From the NCBI GenBank assembly GCA_039619475.1, contig CM077115.1, forward strand, positions 514,992,815 through 515,056,814: 64,000 bases of DNA. The letters are read 5' to 3'. Of this stretch, positions 33,479 through 46,124 are shown piece after piece. Source of the stretch: Icerya purchasi (Eukaryota > Arthropoda > Insecta > Hemiptera > Monophlebidae). Position numbers and translations under genes: made by a program. Position 1 is the stretch's first letter. Every line of letters begins with the position of its first letter. Under the pieces are notes generated by a model. That model worked only from the letters and a program-made list of their open reading frames with translations, did not search any database and was not told the DNA's origin.

Positions 33479-35873
33479 TGTTATTTGTGCTATTTTATAA
33501 GGTAAAACCAAAATACGAAAGATACGGAATTTAATAATCTTATTTTTCTTTATTTTGATTGAATTTTCTGAATAAAAAATATTTTGACTGCTTGCGGAAA
33601 TTTGTATTTAAAAAAACAAAAAAAAGAAAACACATAATAATACATACTACTGAAAATAAATGAAACCAATTTATATTATCTGACGGTTTTTCGGTAATCT
33701 AATAAAGTATATTGGAAATTCCACTCATCATCATGATGTAACTGGCAAATAGAAAAACCCGCTGGCCGCTTCTATCCGCTTAACACGGAAAAACCGGTCG
33801 TTGTCCGGAGGCTTCTGCGTGAGCGGACTAAAATTATTCTGAGCAGTGAAAGTCTAAAATACGGTAGTCTAATCGACAGATAGAGCAGTTGGTCGAAACT
33901 TGACGGTTAAATGGAGTTGTTGATTTATTTCGATACAGATGAAGTGAAATGGTTTAAAGGAGGAGGAAATATTTATCTTTTTTTTTTCGTTTTTTTCGTT
34001 TTTTTAATTTCATTTAATTTTGTTCTTTTTATCTCCATCTATAGGAGACATAGCATTTTCATTAAAGGGGAACTAACTCGATTTCTTTTGCGGTGAGAAT
34101 TAGAAAAGAGCTTTGTTACCATCAGCATTGAAATGCGCTTGATCGCTTGAAGGAAGTGATGATACATGAGGGCTTAGACTTTGATAAATTTTTACAGAAG
34201 GCACAAAAAATTTCAATTAGATTGCCGATGTGACATTGTACATGATGGTGTAAAAAGCGCGATTGTTAGAAAAAGTCCGTCAATTTCATACCGTCCTGTT
34301 CCGTTCATCTCTTCCACTTTGCTACGCCAATGTGCTCTTTGTTAGCAAACCCAACGGAAAAAAAAAAAGATTTCAATGAACAAATTTCGGCTGTACACCA
34401 AAATCAAAGTGGATTCTAAGGATTTTTGCAAAACATCGATCAGTGAACTAGACCAATACATTGCTATTATCATAAATCCATAAACGATCAGAGTGGTTTC
34501 AACGATTCTTAGAACGGTCGATATTTAATGGAAAACTATCGTGGGATTTATATTAGAATCAATTCGATATTATTGCACAAAATAGAGTAAGCGGAACGAT
34601 GCGCAGAAAGTGATCGAATCAATTTCTAAACTACAGTCATGTACGAAATGACCAATTAGATTTTGGTAAATTTACCTCAGTTCTTGACGAAAATGTAACC
34701 AAAATTACAAAAGTACCTAAAAAGACGTGTTCAGCAAAATATCAAATTATTGCGGGATTTTGTGAATGAAATTTGCAAGTTCATGTTATTTGTTTTATTT
34801 GTTCATTTTCACTTTCCGAAAGAAATACGAGGTGAATTGGTAACAAATACCTCCATTGAGGGAATATTAAACACCTCAATAGCAATACGGTTAAAATTAG
34901 CTCTGCACAAATATTCGCAAAGCGTTCTAGTTTATGTTTCGGAACTAGAACTTGCTAACAAGATCGTACGACCTATGTGTCGTGTTTCAGTATTTCCACA
35001 GAAGCTAAGACAGAACAGTTGAAAATGGAGAAAATTGACAGCATGTTGCAAAAAGACCGAAACGGGCAATAAACTGTTACAATCGAGCGAGACACTTATC
35101 TAAATGCCCTAATCATTTTCAATAGTAACACCCGTCAAACACCAGTCACCGAAGGGTCCTCCTCTTTTTGACTCACAGATCAGCAGCTCCAATATAAAAT
35201 GTAACGTTTCGCAAATAAATGGGCCTGCGAATATCTGCGTAAAAGCTTATTGAAGGGAATAAAATCGGGGCAAATCATTCTTTGGAAAATATAACGGGGT
35301 GCACTTTGAACGGTCACTGAACAGGAAAACGTAATTTATGGGAGGTTATCTCATTAAATATAATTGTTACCAAATGTCCCCCGATAATACACCAGTAGCG
35401 ACCGACATAACGATTTCATCCTTGGTTGGGACTTTCTGAGAAACACGAGCTCGCAATAGAGATACGAAGCGTTGGACGTTGCAGACAGCAGAACTTACTG
35501 AGGCTCTACCACATGCTATTTTTATACTCTCCGAAGTTGACGATTATAATAATTATTGGTCGCCATTCGCAATCGATAATGAACCGTACGTTATCCTTCG
35601 CACAACACAAATACCGCGAACCATCGTCGAATAAAATAACGACCGGGGCGCGATTTATCGTTTGTCCATCTTGAACCTTTCACATCAGCAAGAGTCGGAC
35701 TATAGCAATTTAACCGTAATGCCATTTAGATTATGTAACGCATTAGCCACTTTTGAATGAGCAGTGGAAAAAATAATACAGGTTTTAATTGGCCAGATTC
35801 GTTTATATAATAATCGAGTTTGGTATTTCCTTTGAAGAACATAACCACAGATTAACTTAGTTATTCAGTAGAC
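33479..35873. other. Stretch without a recognised gene
   Basis: Several short frames exist (for example 33911-34096, 34750-35022 and 35426-35674), but none resembles a known protein and codon choice looks random. No terminal repeats seen. Confidence 0.4.
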
Positions 35874-35901
35874 TATGTATATATATATATATATATATAT
35901 A
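35874..35901. repeat. TA microsatellite before repeat-family copy 1
   Basis: About 13 TA units run directly into the AACTCGGCC start of the dispersed repeat. Confidence 0.85.
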
Positions 35902-36246
35902 AACTCGGCCATTTTGGCCTCGCAAGGGGCTGTGCCCCTTGACCTCTCTTGCTTTCATTTCTGTCTCTTTCTCTTCTATACTTTGTATAAAATGATCAAA
36001 GTTTACAACGTAATTCTTACTGGCATCAACACAAAAAAAAATAACATAATCACAAAAATCCTATCCCAACATTTAACTTTCATTATATAAAATTAAGACA
36101 TTTTTTGTTATATTTTTCGTTTCGTAAAATTGTAACATTTTTTAAATAACGATAACAAAAATCCGATAAAATATAACAAACGTTACATAAAATTGGGACA
36201 TTTTTTCGAATGGGGGATAGCCTAAGAATTCCGTTGTAATTAATAT
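35902..36246 (+). repeat. TA-anchored dispersed repeat, copy 1
   Basis: Starts AACTCGGCCATTTTGG right after a TA tract and ends near GTTGTAATTAATATATAT. Copies of the same layout occur at 58950 and 61671. Shared landmarks are a hairpin CAAGGGGC-TGT-GCCCCTTG (35923-35941), a pyrimidine-rich stretch, CTTTGTATAAAAT, and the block TACAACGTAATTCTTA (36004-36019), which recurs inverted at the right end (near 36222-36238). No transposase is encoded. Superfamily unknown; the inner inverted repeats suggest a DNA-transposon derivative. Confidence 0.8.
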
Positions 36247-37335
36247 ATATATAAAGCTGCTGGCTTGGCTTTGCCAATACAAAAGTGCGTATTATTCTAT
36301 AAGGAAGTTCAACTTTTGGATATCATATTTCGTAAGAGGGGTGAAAGACGGAGCCCAATAAAATTACGACGGTATTCGATTGGCCAACATTGCAGGGCAC
36401 GTGTGGAATAGGCAGATTTTTGGGTTGTTCGCTGATATTATCGTTGATTTATTCATAGAAATCGCGAAGCTGTTACATAAGTCAATCGAACAGAAAACAA
36501 AATACATATGAACCAACGAGTGTTCTATATTGAAAAAATAAAAAGAAAAAATATGATCTCCTTCAATTCTAACACAATCAAGCAACGATTTTACTCTGTA
36601 GATAATGGAATAGGTGGAACACTATCGCGAATGCAGAGCAGTGCAGAACGAGTTAATGAACGCCTCAGAATGCAATTACTGCGTTAGGAATAATTGTTGG
36701 CGCGTTTAACTGTCAACATTTTCATTACCGGAGACCATTTATCCTCTGTGCAGACGATTTGACGCTTTCAACGATCCAGAAGAGCAAATAGCACATGAAG
36801 TCTACTTTGTTGGCGTGAGTTCGAATCCCACGTCTGGCTCCGGTGTACCATTTTTGTACAATAATTTAATTAATAAACAGATAATACTGTATGTAATGAA
36901 AAACGGTAAATGAATTATATATATATAGTAGGTGGAAAACTTAGGCAACAACCAGGTTTAATAAAGCGCTATAATTTGGCGCACACACGGGAGAGACGAA
37001 CTTGCTCTATCGCTCAGTTTAGATCGTCGTGTTTCGGAAATCAGATCGCCCATTATAATTTTCATTCATGCACAGGCGCACAGGACAATGATGAGTTTTT
37101 AAAATTCGAAATGACTGACGGATTTCCAGCTAAAGGCCTACGGATCTTTCCATTTGCCGGATTATGTAACTCGACGACGCTGGAATTTTCAATTAATTCG
37201 GATTATTTTATCATCGATCATTTCGGAGTTTGCTAATTGTCGAAATACTGCTTGATAATACAAAATATCGAAACGCGATAATATGGAAAAATTTAGGAAA
37301 TGATTGGAAATATATAATGGACACAAAGATGACGA

Positions 37336-37337
<2 letters not shown>
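36247..37337. other. Stretch without a gene; tRNA-like 3' half inside
   Basis: AT-rich with short frames that resemble nothing. The tRNA-like segment at 36811-36842 is listed separately. Confidence 0.4.
36811..36842 (+). other. tRNA-like 3' half (B box)
   Basis: GTGAGTTCGAATCCCACG forms an imperfect T-arm and contains a good pol III B box (AGTTCGAATCC), followed by TCTGGCTCC like an acceptor strand. A loose partner (CCGGAGACCA) is at about 36729, too far for a normal tRNA, and I find no A box or anticodon arm. Probably a tRNA-derived relic or SINE head, or chance. Confidence 0.25.

Positions 37338-37381
<44 letters not shown>
37338..37381. repeat. TA microsatellite
   Basis: About 22 TA units. 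The following 500 bases hold no gene. Confidence 0.9.
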
Positions 37382-37383
<2 letters not shown>

Positions 37384-38027
37384 GGAAAATATTATATTTC
37401 GGAAATAACAGGAATTATAAATAATGACGTTTCATCGTGGAACAGGTTGGTATACTCGTAATACAAAATGTAAAGTTCAGTAAAAGAAAATACAAAATAT
37501 TTTTTAAAAGCAATTTGTGAATGCCTAAAAGTGAATGATGCGAAATAAATCGTAATTAAAAATAGGATAGATTATTGGACGGCCTATAATAATAATTTGC
37601 GCAATGGTACTGCTAAATTAATGAATGGACTAATAAAAGAAGGAAAAACCGAAATGGAAATAGCTAAGACCAGTTTAAAAAATTCGCTGCAAAAGTAGAT
37701 CAGTTACGGTAATTTCAATAGCTGCTCAAGCGAAATTACTTTCAAAAAAAATTAATTAAATCCGGTTACTGCGGACATCGGATATTATTATCTTAATGGA
37801 TTTCGTAAATTTGGGAAATAACTATGTTGAGACAGGGCGGCATTGTTTAGTATTGCTTCGAAGATTCTTCGAAACCTTCTTTTCATACCGTCTCGGATAT
37901 ACCGATAAAGAACTTTTAGATAATATTCTGGAATTACGTAAAGAAAAATTTCTGCATACATAAATGCAGGGTTAAGAAGAATATATAGATGCCTAAAAGT
38001 AGATACTTTTTTAATCAAATATAGGTA

Positions 38028-38199
38028 TATATATATAGAACTCCGCCCTACGTGTCCTGCAAGTGGATCCGCCTTTTGACCCCGCCTGCAGACCCTAGCT
38101 CTATAACTTTTGTACTTTGTATAGAACGAGGAAAATTGACGTCATTCTTAGCCCGACCCCCACTCCTTTTCTGTCACAACTTTGTCTTCTTATATATAT

Positions 38200-38232
<33 letters not shown>

Positions 38233-38300
38233 CGTTTTGGGACAAAACAAATGATGGGTGTCGGGCTAAGAATGACATTGTCATTAATACACTTATATAT
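38028..38300 (+). repeat. Element related to the TA-anchored repeat family
   Basis: A short TA tract is followed by GAACTCCGCCCTACG, a segment ending TACTTTGTATAGAAC, then GTCATTCTTAGCCCGACCCC (38141-38160). An inverse of this last block, GGTGTCGGGCTAAGAATGAC, is at 38255-38274 beyond an inner TA tract (38189-38231). The inverted block resembles the inner inverted repeat of the family (ACGTAATTCTTAGGCTACC), so it looks like a diverged relative. Confidence 0.55.
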
Positions 38301-39840
38301 ATATATATATTGCTTTCTGTTGAGAGTAAAAAAATATACATCATCTTAATGCATGCTGTTTAGGAGAGAATCACATTTTTATATCAACAGATGATGTTGA
38401 AAACTTAAATTCTTAATATATACAACCTGCAAACACATATTGCCCAGGTCATGATTATCTTTTTTTAATTTCTTTCACATTTCTTTTTCTTTTTTTCGTA
38501 ACGTAATAAATTACTCGGTTAATTTGTTTAGTATGAGGTACATCAAGAGTATAATGAAGTATTACGTTTCTTGATTTACCTAAAAAAGGTAATTAAAAAG
38601 TTTCTATGCGACGTAATCGCATCATGCTTAAACTATTTTAGTTTTGTCTTGATTGAATAAAAGAGAAATAAAGATGGAGAGAGCCTATCAACTTTTAAAG
38701 TGATTCGAACAAATTTTGCTCGCAATAGAAGCAACTGTAGTAGGGAAATATTGCAAACAGTAGTAGTATCTTTTTTCATTCCTTTTGTTTATAGTTTAGT
38801 CCGAACCCTTCCAGAACCGGGGAAAAAAGTAATAATAAATTTGTATGCGTGCGTTTAATTCTGCCTCCTGATAAACTATATACTTATTTATACCGGTTTC
38901 ATAGTCATTTGATACTTGCGTAATTATTGAATGTAAAAGTAATAATTCTGCGATAAAATACAAGTATTAATTTTCTAAATCGTAATCATTTCGCTACTGA
39001 GTATACTTTATATTCGATTTAATACTTGCATCTACGTGTTTCAAATTTTTCACTCTAAAATAACGCGCGAAATAACTAACACACTCGTTTCATTAACGGA
39101 AAAATAAACGAAAAAGATTAATCGTTGCCAATTAATTTTCGAATGACTTACAATGGAGAATGATGGATCGGTTTTTCAATTTGTTTCTTGTAAAAACTTA
39201 ACGGAAATTTAAATATCATCGGTTATTATGCCTAGTTTCATTTCTGTGTCCTTTTTTAAAATTCTTTAATAAACAAATGTTAAATAAATCAGTCGCTGCA
39301 TTTGCGAATAAATAATTCAGAATGATTCGTTTATACCTTAATATTAAAAAATTTTAAAAGTTACAGCATTGCCTAAACCTTAACGCCGAAATGGTTTGCA
39401 CTATTATTATATCTTCCTGAAATAACTACGAAAATTATTTGTTATCGGTCGTCCGCAACATCTCAGCTTTCACGTCGTTCATAATACTTTCGCTTCCTTC
39501 TATTTTTTCACTCAATTTTCATATTTACTCAAACAACTTTTTTTATTACCTTTTTCTATATTTTTTAGTGCTGCTCTAAGTTTCATTACGTTTTTTTTTT
39601 GTTTTTTTTTTAATAATAATCTTCTGACGCCCTTTTTAACATATTCTTTTTTTGGTGTTTTCCGAACCGAAATAAAAAAAGTATTCTTGCAATTTTCCAC
39701 ATGTGTACAGAGATTGGACCAAAGATGAAAACGAAACGATGTTGAAGAAAGCTAATTGTGAACAGAAGTTTCTGAAGGTAATTTAAAATTTCGAAAGCGA
39801 AGAAGGAAAGCAACACAATAAGTGAATTTTATAGATCTGG
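38301..39840. other. Stretch without a recognised gene
   Basis: AT-rich, short frames only, no terminal repeats found. Confidence 0.4.
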
Positions 39841-39879
39841 TCTTTTTTGTCCTGCCCTGAATTATTCTGAATCTTTTAA

Positions 39880-40630
39880 ACTTTCCTTCTTTTGCTCATA
39901 TTCTACGCGTTGTTTCCTTTGTTTGTCCCATCACTGGTTTTTCATAAAGTGTTCATAATGTCGGATTCTAAAAGTGTTCCGCAAGCTATCTCATCTCTCT
40001 TCTTCTTGTTCCCCATTCCGGTTATGCAATACTTCTCATACACTTTCTCATACATGATCTTTTCCTCCGTCACTAGATCGAGGAGTTCGATTTTCCGTGG
40101 ATTCCTCTGATGATTTGGGCGTTGAGCGTAATAAATTTAGCCTGTTCTTCCACTTCCAATGGCAGATCTTTGGACACAGTTTTTAGCTTAGGATTTTTTC
40201 TTTAAATAACTTATTCCAGGCTATAGCTCAACTTGTATCTTTCTTCATTTCCTAATCCTGCCATCTATTCAGCCATCTTGTCCTGCCTATTCATAGTTTT
40301 CTAGATATCTGCCTTCTCTTAAACGCTCCAGCGGCTATTTGTCGCTTTCGTTTTAATCATAGTCTTTCTTCCTCAGTTTTTATCTGCGCCTACTCCATTT
40401 TGCCTCACCCCCTTCCACATACTTTCCTTGTGATGCTAATCGTATTTTGTTTGAATGTACAGCCTTCTTTGTTGAGCAGTCGTCCTTCTATTCTTCTCTA
40501 TTAAAACAACTAGGTTATCCCTACACTCCTTGTCGGTGCTTCTTATATTCTCTCATTTTCTTCTGCTTTTGCTATTCTTGTTCTTGAATTATTTTTATCC
40601 TCTATTTTCTTAAACGTTTAAGAATATACA
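39880..40630 (+). pseudogene. Second non-LTR RNase H relic
   Basis: Encodes MSDSKSVPQAISSLF near 39958 (the S-D-S-x-S-x-L block of RNase H). After many stops, a C-terminal zinc-binding block CDANRILFECTAFF near 40430 recalls HIFFECPSLS in the relic at 24560-25790. Probably the same family. It ends in an A-rich stretch near 40680. Nothing upstream of the RNase H is recognisable, so it looks 5'-truncated. Confidence 0.55.
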
Positions 40631-41043
40631 TTTATTTCCTTCTTCTTCTCATTTCTTGGGCTAATGTTCTCGTTGTAAAGAACAAAAAAAAAAAATAAAT
40701 GAAATAGTTGAAAAATTTATTTTTATTTTCTTCTTCGGTTTTAAGTTTACCTATTAGGGAAGGGATGCCTAATGAAAAAATTATTGCAAACGAAATTCCC
40801 TTAATGTCAGAACAGAGAAAAAAAAAAAGAAAAAGAAAAGTGTATTAAACAAAAGATATTTAAATTGTTATTATTCTTGAATACTGTAAAGGATATTTAA
40901 TATGTAAAAGTACAACTGAACATGTCAATAACTTATTATTTACCATATATCGGGATAAATCGGATATTCAAAATTTTCGATACAAACTTTCACATTCGTA
41001 CAGTATAACGGGACAAGAAATATTACACTTATCATATTTTGCA
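40631..41043. other. 3' flank of the PPO gene
   Basis: Probably the 3' untranslated region of the PPO gene, which is read on the minus strand and stops at 41044. No other feature seen. Confidence 0.4.
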
Positions 41044-41328
41044 TCAAGCTCTACGAGCTTGCCCGGTTGTTTGACCGGTCGTAGCCGGAGTTGTAGTAGC
41101 GTTAACAACAGCTGCTCTATTTAAAGTTCGACTTTCGTGACGAATACGGATCCGTTGCACTCCCATATTCGGGGTTAAGAACTGACTTAATGTTTGAATA
41201 CCTGGTTGTGGAATACGGTCGAACGGAAAGCCCATGGGTTTGGCGTCGGGATATCTGGCGTTCCTTAAACCGCAGAAACTTACAGCATCGTCGCATAAAC
41301 TTGTAGCGGGTGCTGTCGGATCATCCAC
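41044..41328 (-). CDS. PPO: PPO last exon
   Basis: Residues 575-668, starting [20 protein letters not shown] and including [20 protein letters not shown] and [17 protein letters not shown]. Most PPOs stop soon after the last block; here about 28 extra residues follow, ending [17 protein letters not shown]. Stop at 41044. Confidence 0.94.
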   Translation of the reverse strand: MDDPTAPATSLCDDAVSFCGLRNARYPDAKPMGFPFDRIPQPGIQTLSQFLTPNMGVQRIRIRHESRTLNRAAVVNATTTPATTGQTTGQARRA

Positions 41329-44300
41329 CTATTAATAATCAGAAATATAAATTACGAAATAACTCTTTCTTCCAAACTTTTACTTTAACAAAATCTTACC
41401 CTGGTACGATACACTTTTTTTCGAATTTCTTTCCAGCACAATTAATTATAATTAAAAATTAAATACCTTTTATTTTATCCGAAAAAAAAATACTAGATCA
41501 TTATAATTTTTCCTATGAAATTGGGGTTATTTATAAGAGATGTATTTATTAGGTTGATTATATTTTTTTCTTTTTTTAAACGCAACTATTTCACTTCTTT
41601 TAATCCGTTCGGTTTGACACTATAGTCCTTACATTCTTGTTGTACAAATCTACTACCGCTCGTTGCAATTTAACGCGGGAGAGTACGTAATATTTTAATT
41701 ACATCAAATTTATCATCTTACTAATGTTCTAGAAATTAAAAAGAGACGCGAAATCGACTAGATGATTTACACGATTAATTTAAGTTCCGCTGTACTCGAA
41801 TCTTTCGAAATTCGATTAAAAGACAAATTATACTTAGTCCGATACGAATTGTATGAAATAATAAATAATACACGGCTTACTCTATCCGTTTGGTAGTCGG
41901 TGAGCATTACAAATAATTCCGCCTCGATACCGTCACCAGCGGTACCCTTCGGTATAAGCATATGATCCGGCCAGCCGCAACCGCAAAAGTTAAAATCTTC
42001 CTGTTCCCTAGTTCCATCTGCTGGCCGATTATCCAGACTGCGAAAACTCTGTTCGTACGGTATTGTAACGGAAGACTGTATGGAATTCCTGGTTATAGTA
42101 TTCGCTCCGGAATTTACTGCGTCAGATAAAATACGATTTATATCGATGGTAAATACATTTATTTTACATATTTAAATACAGTACAAAATGCTGTATATCA
42201 GAAAAAAAGACATTATTTTATTTTTTATATTTTATATATTACAATTCTATATATAAAGATTAAAAATCATACAGAAAAGGAAAATGCTCAATTATATTCC
42301 AGTTACGTCTTACATTATGGCGTACTTAATATATCTCGTGCAAATACATTAAAAGTTTTATCCGTTTAAATTCGGAATATCCTTTAAAACATTCGGCTCA
42401 TACTGATTTGTAGTTGATCACATAATAATACGGTTACGCATTATTATCTTATCGCGGAAATTTGTTGTTAATTCAACTTCTTCAGCATTTTTGGGTAGGA
42501 TTATTTTTATTTAGATTTTAACTTATTTTTGTCTCTAAACCTTTCGCTTTTATCTATACATTTCATTTATATATGTTTATTTTATTATTTCTTATTTATT
42601 TTTTATATTATTTCTATTTCGGTTTTTGATTAATATATGCCACATCTAGAATCAGTGGCCTTAAAATAATTATCTATTCGTCCAGGGCCGTATCTGAGGG
42701 GGGGGGGGGGGTTCCGGGTTCGAAACCCCTGCGAAATGTCTGCGAATAGATAACTGCTTGAATTAAATGGACCGAAATTCAGAATAAATTTATTTCTTTT
42801 CAATTTTTGACAAAAGAAAAGAAAATCGAAATTTTTATGAATTCTATGGAAACGACTATTTTTTATTTGTTTTTATTGTAGTGTTCAAATATTGCATACA
42901 CAATAATTGATTACAAGGCTTTACTGTACCATTTATAAATAAATATATTTCATAATAACACACACACGCATGCATATATATATATATATATTTATAAAAA
43001 TATTTTCGTAACCCCCTCGAAATTTTGGTCTAGATATACGGTCCTGTATTCGTCGATAAAAGCTTTCCTTCATCAAATATCTCTTCACATACGGTTCTAT
43101 TTATTTTCTGCTACGTGTGATAGACTTCTTTTCCGCTCCGCGCAAATAAGTCATGCCCGTTTCAAACAACAGTACTCTATTACGAAATGTTCAAATAAAA
43201 GCCTTCCTTTAGAGTAGATTAGTTAAGAAGATATTAATCGCGGCGTTTGAAAATATCTCCTTTTCTAAGAAGCTACATTATTTAAAGCGAAACTTTATCC
43301 GCCTTTTCAAATGCTAACTGGGCCTTTAGCACTGTTCCCTATAATGCTAATAAACCAAGAAAACTTCACTTTTACTCGTTCGATTTAATTTTCTGCTATC
43401 AAAGCCGAATCTATTTATAAGCCTTCTCAACCATTAAAACCGTTTCTCATTTTCCTTCATTTTCTCTTGATTGTTTGCCATTAGTTCTGAACGACTCGAG
43501 ACATAAAGTATCCTAATTCCCGTAACATCGAATGCTCCGAGTCACTTAAATTTAATACATCTTATCGATTATAATCTTTCGACCACTATCACGGAACTCC
43601 TTGCTGCTCATAATATTCCTTCGAAGTATAAAAAAGCCGACACAAAGAAGCTTTAGTCAGTTTATCGGGCTTGTATGACGCTCGGAAATGTAGATAATAA
43701 AATTAAAGGATACAATATTATTAGGCGAAACCGTAAGCATGCTTAAAGGATATTACGCAAGCGTCGTCGTCTTAATTACGAATAGAATTCGTAATGTTTA
43801 TGATCTTTTTTCTCCCATATTTTCTATAACAACTTGGCACTTTTTCCGGTTTTTTTTTTTTTTTTTTTTCTTAAATTGAGCACATCGTCCACTCAGAAAC
43901 AATTGAAAGAACTGGAATAATAAACATAGAAGCAAGTGATATACGATGCACAATGTAGAAAGTCCGAGAGATAATAAATCAGAATAAAGAATAGCGCGTT
44001 CTATTCATGGACATCCCAAAATGATACGATTAGAATCATAAATAGCTTCGTATTTAGGATGAAGATAATACTTTGGCGAGGGTGCTAAAACACCGAACCG
44101 TATGAGGAAGGCAGGAGACAATGATTAAGGAGTACGCGAACTAAGACACGACAACGGAACGATGAAGTGAAGGGAAATCGTAAAACCGGAGGGGCGAAGG
44201 AAGACTCGGCTGGATCGATAGCTAAAGAGAACGATTGTTTCATATGTGATCAGAATCTACGATTGAGAATTTTTACATAGTAGGTTAAGAATTTTAGAAT

Positions 44301-46029
44301 AGCAGCTTCAGCCAAGGAGAATTAACTTGACTCTAATTTGATTTAATTGGTACCTTTTCTTATCCTATTAATTTGATGTCCGTGTTTTGCCGAATTTTCA
44401 CCTAAATAATTTTTCCCTTTTCCAACACTTTTTCAATACCATCTCTATATTCATCTTTGATAGTGACTGAAATTGTCATTCGTTTTTCCGGTGATGCTCT
44501 AATTACAGTAAAAATGAAGGCTATCCCTGAAGATTATAATCTTTCATAATAATCTCGTCCTTCTTAATGATCACTAACTATAATCCTATTACGCATCGTA
44601 GCAGTGGTGGATCCCCTTATACACCTCCTCCACCATCATTTTCCCCACTAACCATCGAAATTCTGTAAACCATTTTTAATGCGGAATTATTGATTACTTT
44701 AAGAATTTCAAAAAAAAAAAAGAGAAATAATAAATACTAAAGACAAATGGTTAATTACCTTGCGTTAATTTACCTCGTATTTCCAAATTAGTAAATTTTG
44801 GAGTGCGAACGGGATGTTTTTTATCAACATTTCTGTCTTAATTTCACTATTAGTCTTTTCTAAAGTAGACTGTTTCTCGCTACATTACTTCAAGGAAAGC
44901 ACTTCGAGGTATTCCACAAGGTGGCTTACAATTCGGTTACCGTTTTTTCTAATCCTATTAAGTGTTGTTTCGTATTTTCCGTTGACTATAAACCGCCGAT
45001 GCTCTGTCAACGGTATTTACTTTTTATATTCTTTTATATTTCACTGAAAATATCATTTCAGAGATTCCAGTGTCACAATGAGTACTTTAGAAAACGCTTT
45101 TCCTAATATTAAACTTCATATACACCCTACCAAATATGTATTTTCTCCCTTATGTCCTTGAAATTCTATTTTAATTTAAGTAACTCCCCCGTTCTTGTAA
45201 TGTTTGCTATTTTTTCACCTCCGCGTATCTCTCAACAGCCGTTTCATAAAGCGGAATAACTACTTTATTTTTTTTTTTTTTTTTGCTTCGCTCATCCTTT
45301 TCGCGATAATTTCGTAAATTTATATTCTTATTTTTCTCTTTAATAGTAATTCGTTAGAAGAAAATTACACGGGCGAGATAATTTTGTCTCTACCCCGAAT
45401 AACAGAATACGCAATTTAAAACAAAATTTATGAAGAAAATTAATTTTTTTTTGCTGTTTTTGGCACAAAACGGGGGTTCACACAATTTTTTAATCGTAAT
45501 TTTTGGATTTTATGAAAGGGCTTCTGTGTTTTACTTTATATTTTGAATTTTGCTTTAAAAGGGTTATCTGGTGATGAGTTATGAATTTTTTAAGGGTGAT
45601 TTTTCAGGTCGTTCTAAATTCCATATTATGTATTCTAGACAGCTACTTGCTGTCCAGGGTAATCGCTCAGCTTAAAGTTGTAAATTTTCATAAATAGAAG
45701 TTTTAATAATTTATGATCCAATATCCTGATAAGTCAAACCCTTTACCGAGCTCTATTGTATAATTGAATATTTTTGTCGTTTGTGAACCATCTTATTGGG
45801 TTATACTGATCTTTGTTATTAAGGCGAATAATGCGTTGCTGCCACGTGTAATTAAAATACGTTTCAATGTAATTAAAATACTCTTTTCATTTTGATTTTT
45901 GTACATTTATTGAACTTAATTCATTTTGAGCATTAATTTTATCTTAATAAAAAAGTTGAATTTAATTCAGCTAATAAGTTATCACAACATTTTCTTTCTA
46001 AGACGGCACGAAGTTCGCCGGATCAGCTA

Positions 46030-46124
<95 letters not shown>

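Noticed and set aside
42713..42726. GGGTTCGAAACCCC as a pol III B box
   Set aside because: A perfect small palindrome within the G-rich end of the MITE, with no tRNA-like arms around it.
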